Source: Endocalyx cinctus
Lineage: Eukaryota > Ascomycota > Sordariomycetes > Amphisphaeriales > Apiosporaceae
Reading direction: 5' to 3'
NCBI GenBank assembly: GCA_001600455.1
Contig: BCKC01000007.1
Span: forward strand, 3,040,019 to 3,104,018
DNA: 64,000 bases
The first letter of the stretch is position 1. Every line of letters starts with the position of its first letter. The notes under the pieces are model-generated. The model was not told the origin of the DNA. It worked only from the letters and a program-made list of their open reading frames with translations, and did no database searches. Shown piece by piece: positions 10,966 to 21,493 of the stretch. The position numbers and the translations under genes are program-made.

Positions 10966-12797
10966 TTAGTACGGGCTGGTGGCGTCGCTAATGCCGCTGT
11001 AGTAGTTGATCCACTTGAAGATCTCGGTATGCCATACGAGAGAGTTCTCCTGGCCGAGCACGTGGTGGTTCTCGTCCGGGAACGACAGCAGCCGGCTCGG
11101 CACCCCCTTGGTCTGGAGCAGGTTGAACAGCAGGATACCCTCGCTCACCGGCAGCCGGTAGTCGAGGCTGTTGTGCACCACGAAGTGCGGCGTCGCCCAG
11201 TTCTCCGTGAACAGGAGCGGGTTGTGCTCGAAGTAGGGCGCGTTCGACCCGAACCCGCTCGCGTTGAACGGGCCCGAGAAGTCGTGGTTCATGAACCATA
11301 GCTCTTCGCTCGCGTACTGGTTCAAAGTAGAGGTACTGCCGTCGTGCGTCACCATCGCTTTGAACCATCGGCCCATCTCGTGTCCTTGCATCCTGTGAAA
11401 TTTTGTTCTCGTCAGTATAGCAAATTCTTTTATTGTCTATTTTTTTTTTTTCAAACCCGATTCTTTATTCTATGTATAGATATAGAGACTTGGAATTCGG
11501 AGGTGGAAAGGGAAAGAGGAGAGTGAGAAACCTACCAGTTCGTCATATATCCACCGAAACTCGCTCCGGCCTCGATACCGCGCGAGGTATCGACGTACGG
11601 AAGCGAGCTGTTGACGTACTGCCAAGCGTGCACGAGATCCCAGTAAGGGTAAGTACCCCACCGCCCCTGGATAGCGTCGGTCAGGTTCTGACCCCATCCG
11701 GAGCTGGCGGTCGGGTTAGGCGCGATGACGACGTAGCCCTGATCGGCCCAGACCTTGAAGTTCCACCGGGTGCTCCAAGAGTTGTAGTGCGCGCCCTGCG
11801 GCCCGCCGTGGGAGATGAAGGCGAGCGGGTACGTCTTGGTCTCGTCGAACCCTTCCGGGTAGATGATCCAAGCCTGCTGGTCGATCTCGGACGTGTTGGT
11901 CGCGAAGTAGAACTCCGACACGTCCTCGGGGCCCAGACCCTCCAAGGCCGGGTCCACCAGGTTCGCCTGGAAGTACGTCTTGACCACCTCGCCCTCGGCC
12001 GTGACGGCGAAGATGTCCCGGCTCGTCCAGATCTTGGAATCCGACACCAGCAGCGTCTCGTCCGGCAGCACGTAGAACCCGGCCGGCACCCCTTCGTCCG
12101 TGATGTTGGTCGGCGCGTAGTCGTCGCCCGCGCTCAGCGGCACGGGGAAGATGCGCTCGCGACCGAGGTCCGACGCGCTCACGTAGACGGTCTCGCCGCC
12201 GGGCGACCAGGCGATCGCGTCGGGCGACCGGTCCCAGTTGAGGGCCAGCGCCGTGATGTTGAACTCGTCGCCGCTCGCGTCCGCGACGTACAGGATGTTG
12301 CGGTCGGATTCGTAGTTGATGCCGTTCATCTGCAGGTACGCGACCTTGGCGCCGTCGGGCGAGAACCGCGGCGTCGTGCACGCGCCCTGCGCCTCCGGGT
12401 AAGCGGACGATCCCCGGGCGTTGATCGGTACGGCGTCCGCCGCGGTGCCCTCGAAGGGGACCTTGTAGATGACGTCGGCGGTGTAGTTGGCCAAGGGCAG
12501 GGAGGTGTCCTTCGTCAGGAAGACGACGGAACCGCCGTCGGGCGAGATGTCGTAGTCGCTCTGGTCGCTCTGGTCGTAAGGGCTCTCGGCGCACGTCACG
12601 TCGCAGATGCCCGTCACGTAGTTGGTCAGCTCCCCGGAGAGCGTGTACGTGCCGTTGCCGCCGAGGAGCTTCCCGCCGAAGACGGCGTTTTTGTTCTCGG
12701 TGAGCCAGGTATCCTGCAGGTTTGTTTTGCATCCCTCGTTAGCCCTCTATAAACTGGAACTGCGTCGCTTACTACGCATTTTGTTTTGAAGATGTCC

Positions 12798-12828
<31 letters not shown>

Positions 12829-13535
12829 GAATTCTTACCCAATGCCGGACGTAGATGGAGTTGTAGAGCCTGGCCGTGCTCCTGGGCGTGGAGGCGAGCG
12901 CCTCGTTGTAAGCGGTACCGTTGGGGTACGCCTGGGTGTACATGAGGAAGTGGATATCGCCGGAAGCGGTCTGGGCCGCCTTGAGGCCGGAGTAAGGCGC
13001 GGGCAGGGAGCCGATGAGCTTGGCGCTCTCGAGAGCGTTGGCGTCGGCCGAGTACAAGCTAATACCGCCGTCGCCCTCCTCGTTGGTACCGTTCACGTAG
13101 ATGATGCTCGTAGGCGTAGACCCGATGAAGACCACCTCGGAGATATCCGAGTCTTCCGACCACACCGTGATGTCGCCCGTGGTCAGGTCGAGCTTCTTCC
13201 ACGCAAAGTTGCTAGAGGCGTCTTCGAACGAGTAGTTCGAGACGGTAAACAGGGCGAATTCCTATTGGTGTTCAGTCGTTAGTCCAGCTTTTCGAGCCTC
13301 AAGCGCTTCCTTCTTTCTTTTCGTCCTTGCAGTTCCGCCGCAAGTATATTGCTGAGGCGCATTGGACTAATTTATTGCGTTCTACTCTTTTGTGGAAAAG
13401 GTAACTTACTCCAGAGGGGTTGGGCACCGCATCACTATACCGGTTCGCGCTTAGCATACCCTCCGGTGTGATAGCGTGCGCCGCCCGAGGTAGGACAGCA
13501 GCTAGAGCTGCCGCCGCCAACGATCGCGACTTCAT
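10966..13535 (-). CDS. DPP5: Secreted dipeptidyl-peptidase V (S9C prolyl oligopeptidase family)
   Basis: Exons 13535-13410, 13261-12839, 12713-11536 and 11392-10966 give 717 aa, close to the usual ~720 of fungal DPP5. This secreted serine peptidase removes dipeptides from the N-terminus of peptides. The start at 13535 is chosen because it opens a clean signal peptide (MKSRSLAAAALAAVL, cleavage after AAHA, mature ITPEGML). A beta-propeller half with repeated SPDG/SPGG blades (SPDGGSVVF, SPDGAKVAY, SPGGETVYV) precedes the hydrolase half. The catalytic set is visible: Ser568 in GASFGGY, Asp653 in NSLDYRLP and His685 in ENHHVL. The oxyanion-side motif SHGGPQG is also present. The intron between exons 3 and 4 splits the Trp codon just after the nucleophile motif. 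The second intron carries a 27-nt T tract on the sense strand. A second secreted peptidase lies immediately upstream on the same strand. Confidence 0.93.
12798..12824. repeat. 27-nt A tract (T tract on sense strand of DPP5 intron 2)
   Basis: Uninterrupted homopolymer starting 14 nt downstream of the 5' splice site of a DPP5 intron (intron 12838-12714). The 14 nt between donor and tract form a perfect palindrome, GTAAGAATTCTTAC. Confidence 0.9.
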
Positions 13536-14830
13536 GATTTTGGCTCTTTTCGAAGTCACAAGTCTTCACCTAACAATTGGAATGGTACAATTGAAAAGGA
13601 AAGAGAAGGTGCACAGGACGAGGTTACGAAATTAAGTCAGGGCCCGTCGGAGGAAGCACGTAAAAGGACCGAACCTCTGGAGAGTGAAAGTTCCAGCGGA
13701 AGAGAGAAGTGGAAAGAAAAGGTCGACGCGACTTCTACTTATTATATTAAATTAAATATATACCCTGACTATATTAATAAAGTATGGTATCATTTTTCTA
13801 CGTCGATGGATCGAAGCGGGGATATAATCAGCAAAATATCCTATCTGTCTAGGATAGGTAATGACTGAACGTTATCTTGTAACCTCGTCTTTTGTTTATA
13901 TTTCTCGATGCAAGCTCTCTTGGCTGCAACGTACCCGTAAATCCGGGTACTTTAGCTTTTGCTTAAAAAAGCCTGGGCATTTTCTTGTTTAAATTGAGCG
14001 AGATAATTCGTCGCCGCATAAGTACATAAAAAAAAAATAAGCAAGACATACAAAGTACGACTTTTTTAAAGAAAATTTCTTCTTCTCGGATCAATTCCGT
14101 CTCACAGGTTTAAAAGGGATGAAAAAGGCAGGTGAGACAGAAGGGGAGGGGAAGGTCAAAAAGAATCCACTCCGAGCTTATCCCCCGCCTACTCGATATA
14201 ATGTACATACGGCGCTGGGACCCTGTATTTGCTGTGTTATTTGCGATTGGAATTGCCCACCTTATGACAATTCTATTTTTCATGAGTATCGATCTTGATA
14301 TTAATGTTTTTGATGCATATTTGCAAAACTTCTTCATTGCGATTCGAGGTGAAGCTTAACTAATGTACAAATCGATATGAACTTTTACATACGTACGAAC
14401 TCGAAGGTAAAGGATGCGTTAATCCTCTCGTACCCTTGGCCGCTTTGGTCTATTCTGTAAGATAGGACGATCGAAATCTAGGTTATCCTCGTCTTCGCCA
14501 AGATATATAGTTCTCGTCTTGCCAAATTGTTGGGCTGACGTTGGACGGAGAACCCAGTCGTTATTATGTACATATACCATTTATCCGTATTCGGCCAGCT
14601 TCTGCTTGTCTGCCTGGTCGAGCTTCTTTTTCACCGACAAAATGGAAAAAGGTCTTGGCGAATGATGTTACTCATCTACTAAATCACGATTCTATCATCG
14701 ACCTCTAGTATACACAAACATCCCCTCCATACTATTTACTACCTGCCCTATATACAGGGTATACCCATTACCATGGGAACGAACAGATCGATTTGGAATC
14801 TATTCATATATGGAATTGGAGAGGAACATT

Positions 14831-14851
14831 AAAAAAAAAAAAAAAAAAAAA
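14831..14851. repeat. 21-nt A tract
   Basis: Homopolymer in the spacer, followed by AG-rich sequence. Confidence 0.85.
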
Positions 14852-15197
14852 GAGAGAGAAAAGAAAAGAAAGCAAGTCTTACACTAAATGCATACCATAG
14901 ACGCAACTAATCATATATCCTTGATAGGAAGTTAAAAACTGTTTACTTCTCGTTCTTTTGTCGTAATAGTCGAACTAATGCCAAGACCAGCAGACAGAAG
15001 CCCTTTTGTCATGACTTCGGCTATTTCCGCGGCGAACGTTTGCTTGGTATGGGAAAGCTTCGTACGCTCCCGAATTTACCGTGCCGTTGACATGCATTAT
15101 GACTCTTATGAAAGCTGAAGCCTAGTTTTTTTAATGTCTCCTATGCCGTCACGCATATGAAGATCACCATTTTTTCCCCTTTCATGGAACAAACAGA

Positions 15198-15212
15198 GGG
15201 GGGGGGGGGGGG
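15198..15212. repeat. 15-nt G run
   Basis: Uninterrupted G homopolymer in an AT-rich spacer, about 320 bp past the stop codon of the M28 peptidase. It could form a G-quadruplex on the + strand. Confidence 0.9.
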
Positions 15213-15530
15213 ACGGTACTAGGAATATTTTCTTCGTCACAGCAGAGAACCGGATACTCTTACATACACCAAATCCGACATGGTGGACAAGTAAATACAG
15301 GTTGCTCACATATTTAGTGATATGATGAAGAAAACAAGAAGGGCATTTATCATGAAAATATATATGTAGTATATACTAGCTACGTGATTATACACATATT
15401 ATTAATATATATAATAAGAAATCTTACGGACGCAAAACTCGCCTTATCCCCCCTTTTTTTTTATCATGAGCTCAGCATTTCTACGCGTAAGGGTACTGTA
15501 AAATCTCATTCAACCCCCTTTTTTCGTTCT

Positions 15531-17628
15531 TTAGAAAGTCGCCTTCTTAGGAAAGTTCTTAACCTTGCTCGAGCCCCGCTTCCTCCCGTAGTTCCTCCTC
15601 GCGAGAGTAGACGACGTCGCGTTACCGCTCGTCCTCTCGGGGAAGCCCTCCCAGCTGGCCCCGTACGTAGCGACCGCGTGCGCGATGCCCTTGGCGTTGA
15701 TCTCCCACGGCTCGAGCGCCAAGTTGGTCACGTTATCGGCGGCCGAGTGGTAATTCGGATCGTACCACGTATCCGCGACGCCGCCGTACAGGCCGACCTC
15801 CTCCTCGGTCTTGACCCCGTCCGCGCCCGTTTCGAGCCCGCCGCACGGGACCCCGCGCTCCATAAAGGGGCCGTAATCGCTGCGGCCGCTGAACTCGAGC
15901 TCCGACGACGGCAGCGAGTTCGTCTCGAAGTAAGCCGCGAACAGGGCCTCGGCCTCGGCCGACCCGGGCGCTCCGGCGATGTCGAAGGCGCTGCCGTCGC
16001 CGTCGAGGATGCCCAGGACGTAGTTCGGCGACGCGACCATGTCGAAGTTGAGGTAGAGCCGGATCTTCGTCATGTCGGCTTCCGAGGTCGCGTTGGCGTA
16101 GGCTTCGGCGCCTAGGAGACCTTCTTCTTCGGCCGTCCACTAAAAGAAATTATTTTCCCAAATACGTTTAGTTTTTTTTTCTTTCTCTTATTTATTTTCG
16201 TGAAAAAAAAAAAAAAGAAGGGAAAAAAATATTTACGTACCCAGCCAAACCGAACCTGGTTCGTAGTCTGATACTTGGCCAACTGCTTCGCGACGGTCAA
16301 GATGGCGCACGAGCCGCTGCCGTTGTCGTTGATGCCCGGCCCGGCGTCGACCGAGTCCGAGTGCGCGCCGATCATGAGCACGTTGTCGGCGTCGCCGTAC
16401 TTGGAGCTCGCGATCACGTTGTAGCTCGTCAGCGTCGCGACGTAGGACGAGAAAGAGCCCGACGAGAGGACCTCGGCTCCGGACGAGACCTGCTCCGCGA
16501 GGGCTACGCCTTCGGCCTGGCTGATGCCGCCGACGGGGATCTAATTAGGGTAAAGGTATTATTAGCGTACACCGTCCTTCTTCTTTCAATATAAAAGAAC
16601 TGGGGAGTTGGGGATATATGTATAGGGTAGGAAGGGGGGCGTAAAATCCTCACCAAATCGTTAACGCCGCCCAAAGTTCCCGCGGCAGGCCCAACCTCGG
16701 CGTTGTTGTAGATGATAGCACCGACCGCGCCTTTCTCGCCCGCGAACCCGAGCTTCTCGACGAACGTGCAGTTACCTCGGGCGATAAGCGCGACGAGACC
16801 GGTAAGGTCGCCAAAGTCCTCCTAAGGATATATGTTAGTTAATATAATTCTCCCAATCTAGATACTAGAAAACTTCCTTAAAGAGAGAGAGAAGAAACAG
16901 AGGAGACACGTAAAAAGGGGTGGAAAAAAACTCACGGCGACGCAACCAAGGTTTGCCACGTTGGCCAACGGCACGTCAGTCCAGGTACCGTTATTTCCGA
17001 ACTCGAAATTGCTGGCCTCGAGCGTCTCGCCCGCGATCTCGACGACGGCCGAGCTCTCGGCCGTCACCTCGGTCGAGAAGGGCTGCTGCTCGATGGTGTA
17101 GTAGTCTCCGAGGGATTCGAGCTGCTCGATGAGATACTTGACGGTGTTGAGGTGGCCTTCGGTACCGTGGACCTAGTAGAGAGGTTAACTTATGGATGTC
17201 TTTACATATCATATACTCCCCTGCTCTGCAGCAAATGTAGCTGTCCCCAGCAAAGCAAGGGCAGCTGAGTCGCCTAGCTTAGGTAGACGAAAGTTGAAAA
17301 AAAAAAAAGGGAAGGGGGAAAACATACTCGGTTTCTGTACATAGTCGAATAAGCGATATCCTCGAGGTCCTGGGCGCAACCAAGCAGGTCCTCAACGACG
17401 ATAGAGTCTTGTAATGGTTGCTATATCGGGTGTCGCACGGATACGTTAGCCACAAGATCTATTACCTCTTTTCTATGCATTATGTTAATTATATATATAA
17501 CAAATCCTTACATCTTCTACCAGAGGCAGCGAGCAAGTATCGTTTCGCTTTAGGATGCGCTCAGCATTGCCGGTCAAGGCAAGCAAGCTCGTAGCCGTGA
17601 CGGCCAGAGCGGAACCGGCAGTCTTCAT
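15531..17628 (-). CDS. Secreted M28 zinc aminopeptidase with PA domain (LAP2-like)
   Basis: Six exons: 17628-17512, 17420-17328, 17172-16936, 16821-16654, 16540-16241 and 16139-15531, giving 507 aa, a normal length for fungal leucine aminopeptidase 2 type enzymes. These secreted di-zinc exopeptidases remove single N-terminal residues. A signal peptide (MKTAGSALAVTATSLLALTG) opens the protein. A PA domain spans about residues 110-215 (GCVAEDFGDLTG, ARGNCTFVEK, AVGAIIYNN). The M28 core follows with the expected ligands: His265 in GAHSDSV, Asp277 in INDNGSG, the catalytic and metal pair Glu310-Glu311 in TAEEEG, Asp338 in NFDM and His436 in NYHSAADN. The C-terminus is basic (RRNYGRKRGSSKVK). Two introns carry T tracts on the sense strand. 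It sits about 2 kb upstream of the DPP5 gene on the same strand. Confidence 0.92.
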
Positions 17629-19221
17629 GATTTGCGAGAAGTCGTCGACTGATTACTGAAACCCTATTTTTCTAGCATACACCTCTTAACAGCGACGATG
17701 AAAACAAAAAAAAAAAAATAAAAACGGGAGCGAAGGTGGTTGACTCAGACCAAAGAAGGGTGAACGAGTCGAGCTCTCGGGAAATGGGAAAGGAAAAAAA
17801 GCAAATAAAAAAAAAAAAAGAAGGGATAGATATCAGAGTCGTATCGCGGACCCCAACGACGATCGCATTGCGATTTCGTATTATTTATATATATCATGTT
17901 CATTATTCATATTCTATATAAATTCCCGGATAACGAATGCCCAGAGATTTATCAGTTCTTGGCCTGCGTTACCGAAATTTCCACATATCACCGTTTTCGT
18001 CTCCATCTCCTTGGTATATTGATTTACCCTTCCAAGAAGCTAATGATAGATAGAGCCATAACTGACTGCCAGGTATGGATGGTACATTGTGAACGGGCTT
18101 CTCCCTTTCTTTTTTTTTTCCTTTTTTTCTTGGTGAGCTATAGCTATGATATCGCGGCGACAACTCCTATATTCATTATCCGTGCCGCATATAGGAAGAG
18201 TGTGTACGGATTGCAGCTCCGATTCTTTATGGGCGTAAGCACTAACTTGATCTATCCTCATGAATATTCTCAAGAGACCTTGACTTACTTAACTGTATCT
18301 TCGAGGATTCATGAGCAATTTTATTTGCAAGGAACAAGAAAAGTCAAAGACGTAAAGATTGACCATCGACCAGGAACGCGGTATGAATCATCATCCTTCG
18401 TCCCTACGAAAAAGGGACACGCGGTAGGGTAGGATTCTTTGCTGGGTAGGGTCGTAATTTCATTCGACCTTCCTTATCTGGCCCACTCCTCCCCTGGTCC
18501 GTCCCGTCGTCTCTCTTTTATGCAATATCAAAAAAAGAGATTATCAAATAGCTTATTTCAACCGTGCCAAGACGGCGATGGGCGATATTTTTCGTCATCT
18601 AGGGTTTAATATGGCCGGTTTGGAATTATTCTTGCTTTTTTCTTTTTACCTTCCAGATATTAAGATCATGATAATGAGATAAAGAGATTCGCTATGCAAA
18701 ACCTTGATTTGGTCCAACACATACCTAATATATAATTAAAGTGAATTTGATAGGTAGAATTCGATTTAAATATCAAGTTTGTCTGCCACAAATAACAAAC
18801 TTATACGTACAGGTTTACCGTCATAGAGAAACATATGATATCACCTTCATACTTTTTATTAACCAGGCACGGAATATCTCAGAAACAAGATATTAAACTT
18901 GACGATCGTCCATTTCAATATTTTTTTTTAATTCGAAATGTTACCGTCACAGCACGTTAAGATGATATTACACCCCAACATATTGATATGATATAATATT
19001 GACAATCAGACTCACGGCTTAGCTCTCTTCCTTTTTTTTTTTATAGAGCACTAACCTCTACTGCGCCAGGTGAGCCACGTCTTTTTTAATTCATCGTGAA
19101 ACATAACGATTTCCTAAAACGCCAGAGCCTGCCCTATGCCATGCCTCGATTTGAATCAGAACGTCTGCAAAATTCAGTGCGTCGATCGAACGGGACCTTT
19201 AAAGTTCGGACCCAGACTAGC
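17629..19221. other. Intergenic spacer upstream of the M28 peptidase
   Basis: Promoter side of the peptidase and 3' flank of the eIF3i gene. An open frame at 17896-18432 has no recognisable domain and unremarkable composition and is not called. No other structure seen. Confidence 0.55.
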
Positions 19222-20549
19222 CTATAGTCTGTTTTGTCTCTCCCTCTCAACTTCGTACATAAAGTCGAAGTATCCCTTGTCGTAATGGTGAATTCGCACG
19301 TAACCGTCTTCTCCGCCGCTCGCATAGCTCTTGCCCGTAGGGTTTGCGGCTACGGTGTTCTGTTTTACTCGTTAGACCTTCAAATTCAAACATTGGTTCA
19401 TATGTACGGCGAGTTGAAATCTCGCAAAGGGGCCGTGCTTACCAAAGGACCGAAGTGACCTCTGACACGACCGATCTCGTCTTCGAATATCTTGTGGTAG
19501 AAACGAGCTTCGAATTTTCCCTGTCGTGCAGCCGTCGTGGTAACATCCATGGCTGCCTGACCACCTCCCAAAATTACGTAGTCCTTCTTAGGGGTAATGC
19601 ATGCGCTGTTGAGAGGAGTATCGGCGGGGTAGGTCTTAAGAAGTTCGAGGTCTCGAGCTGCCATCAACCGTGCAGTCTTATCCTTGGATGCCGTTATGAA
19701 ATATGTGCGATCCGGGGACCACTGGAGGTCGGTCACTTGCATGTTGAGCTCGTGTACGGGAACGTTGTCCAGTTGCTCGCCAGTCTATGTGAATTTGAGA
19801 TCAGAATAACGGTCCGTGCTAGGGGGGAGAGGGGGTTTAAAATTTGGTAGGTCATACCTTAGCATCATATTGCGAAACCGAACCATCTTCGTGTCCAGCA
19901 ATGATATATTTGCTCAGATAACTCCAGCCAGCAACGGTAGCTTTGCTCTCGTCGCATACGATAGTGAGAGCGCGCTCGTCGCTCTGCTCGGCGTCAACGT
20001 CCAGCTCGATGTCTAATACGACGATAGTACCCAGGTGTCCCATACGCTTCTCCGTCACACCTAATAATTGTCGGCCATCTTCGCTGAATTCGACGCGCTT
20101 GACGGCGGTAGGGAAATCCCAGGTCTTAAGGCATCGTCCGGTCTTGATCTCCCAGAGACGGATGGTGTTGTCTGCGCTACCGCTGGCGATTAAAGTCGAA
20201 GTTGGGTCTACGTCGACGGTCCAGATAGCACCCTGGTGGCCCTTGTATGTTCCGAGACGTTCGCCGTTGTGTGAGAACCAGACACAGATCTGCTGATCTT
20301 TAGAGACGGAAAAGAGGAGATCGCCGTCCGGGTTGAATCTGAAAATAGTTGGTGGTTAGTGTTCGAAATGGTGGTAATAGTCGCGGGGTAGATGGATATC
20401 CATAGTAAGTAGAGTCGCAACATACTTGATTTGAGTCAAGGCCCGTTCCTATATTGATTAATTATCGCATTAGTATTTACTCAAGAGAAAAAACACAGTC
20501 GCAAAAGGGACGATATTCTTACGTGGCCTGATAGTAGAATAGGTCTCAT
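19222..20549 (-). CDS. Translation initiation factor eIF3 subunit i (WD40)
   Basis: Exons 20549-20523, 20448-20426, 20338-19858, 19784-19443 and 19359-19222 give 336 aa, the usual size of eIF3i/Tif34. The product is a seven-bladed WD40 propeller that scaffolds eIF3b and eIF3g in the eIF3 complex on the 40S subunit. The start [23 protein letters not shown] is the family's characteristic N-terminus and is assembled from a 27-nt and a 23-nt exon. Blades are visible as [88 protein letters not shown] and [23 protein letters not shown]. The gene is divergent from C1-THF synthase across a 0.9 kb spacer. Confidence 0.93.
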
Positions 20550-21493
20550 TTTTGCGGTTTTGTTTGATCTGTTTAAAAGTTTACGGTTAGGATAAGATCG
20601 TGGGGTTGACCTGATTTAAAGAGGATTTGTGCGTGCACGTGACGATAAGAGAACTCTTCTCTTTTAGCTGTAAAGCTTGGAAGATTTTTATTTTAGAGGA
20701 TGGAGGGGCAAATTTAATGTACCTTTTTAGTACCTACGGGCTTAGCTTCGTCCACTACACTGCCTACCTACGTAAAATTATAGGGTATCTTAGGGAGTTT
20801 TTATAATGAAACTGCCGAAGCTTATTCCTTAAGTAGAGCCAGAAAATCAATTCCAGGTACAAGCTAAATACTTACCTAAGTACTTGCTTAACTCTGGGAT
20901 GAGATGACTCAAAAATCCATCTATCGTATATTAATAAATAATTATTACTCATAGCTATGACTCAGTTGTCATATTTTCCCAACTATCGTGGGAATAGCAA
21001 GATCAACGAGGTTACCCATGGAGTTTCAACTTTTCCCAAAGAACGATCAATTTAGGAATTAAGAGGCAATGAAAAGGAAAGGTTAGAGGTTGCGGCGCGT
21101 ATACAGGTATGTATATACCTGCTGTGGAACGGTAACTTGCATAGTAGCGGTGTCGTTAATTTCATTAAATCCTCGGCTAGGTGACCTATCGACCTATCAA
21201 CTTATCAATCTAATAACTATTGATTCCCTAAGAAAAATAACATCTTATCGTCAAAGGTTTTCTAGTGACAGGATCTCCTCATACTAAGCAAACAAACGAG
21301 ACGCTACGGCAGCTAAGGGGAATACTCCGACCTTACAATGTAAAAGTCCCACAAGAGATTTGGATTTCTTCTGTGGCGTATCGACGTTGAGCTAATTTGA
21401 CCAAGCGTTATGACTTTAGCAGCTCATATCCATATTTCAACTGCTTTATCTTTATCTTCTCCATGTTTAAAGTTACCCAATATAATCACGTCT
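20550..21493. other. Divergent promoter region, eIF3i / C1-THF synthase
   Basis: A 944-bp spacer shared by two housekeeping genes transcribed away from each other. Sequence is AT-rich. No canonical TATA or factor site can be assigned with confidence. Confidence 0.5.

Larger units (their letters stand above)
13536..15530. other. Intergenic spacer between the two peptidase genes
   Basis: Promoter side of DPP5 and 3' flank of the M28 peptidase. It holds a 21-nt A run (14831-14851) and a 15-nt G run (15198-15212). No gene could be supported. Confidence 0.6.

Noticed and set aside
11433..12752. 439-codon frame on the + strand over DPP5
   Set aside because: Shadow of the GC-rich DPP5 exon on the opposite strand, whose catalytic motifs and length fit perfectly.
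17896..18432. 178-codon open frame upstream of the M28 gene
   Set aside because: No domain, irregular composition, no convincing splice or start context; possible but not supportable.
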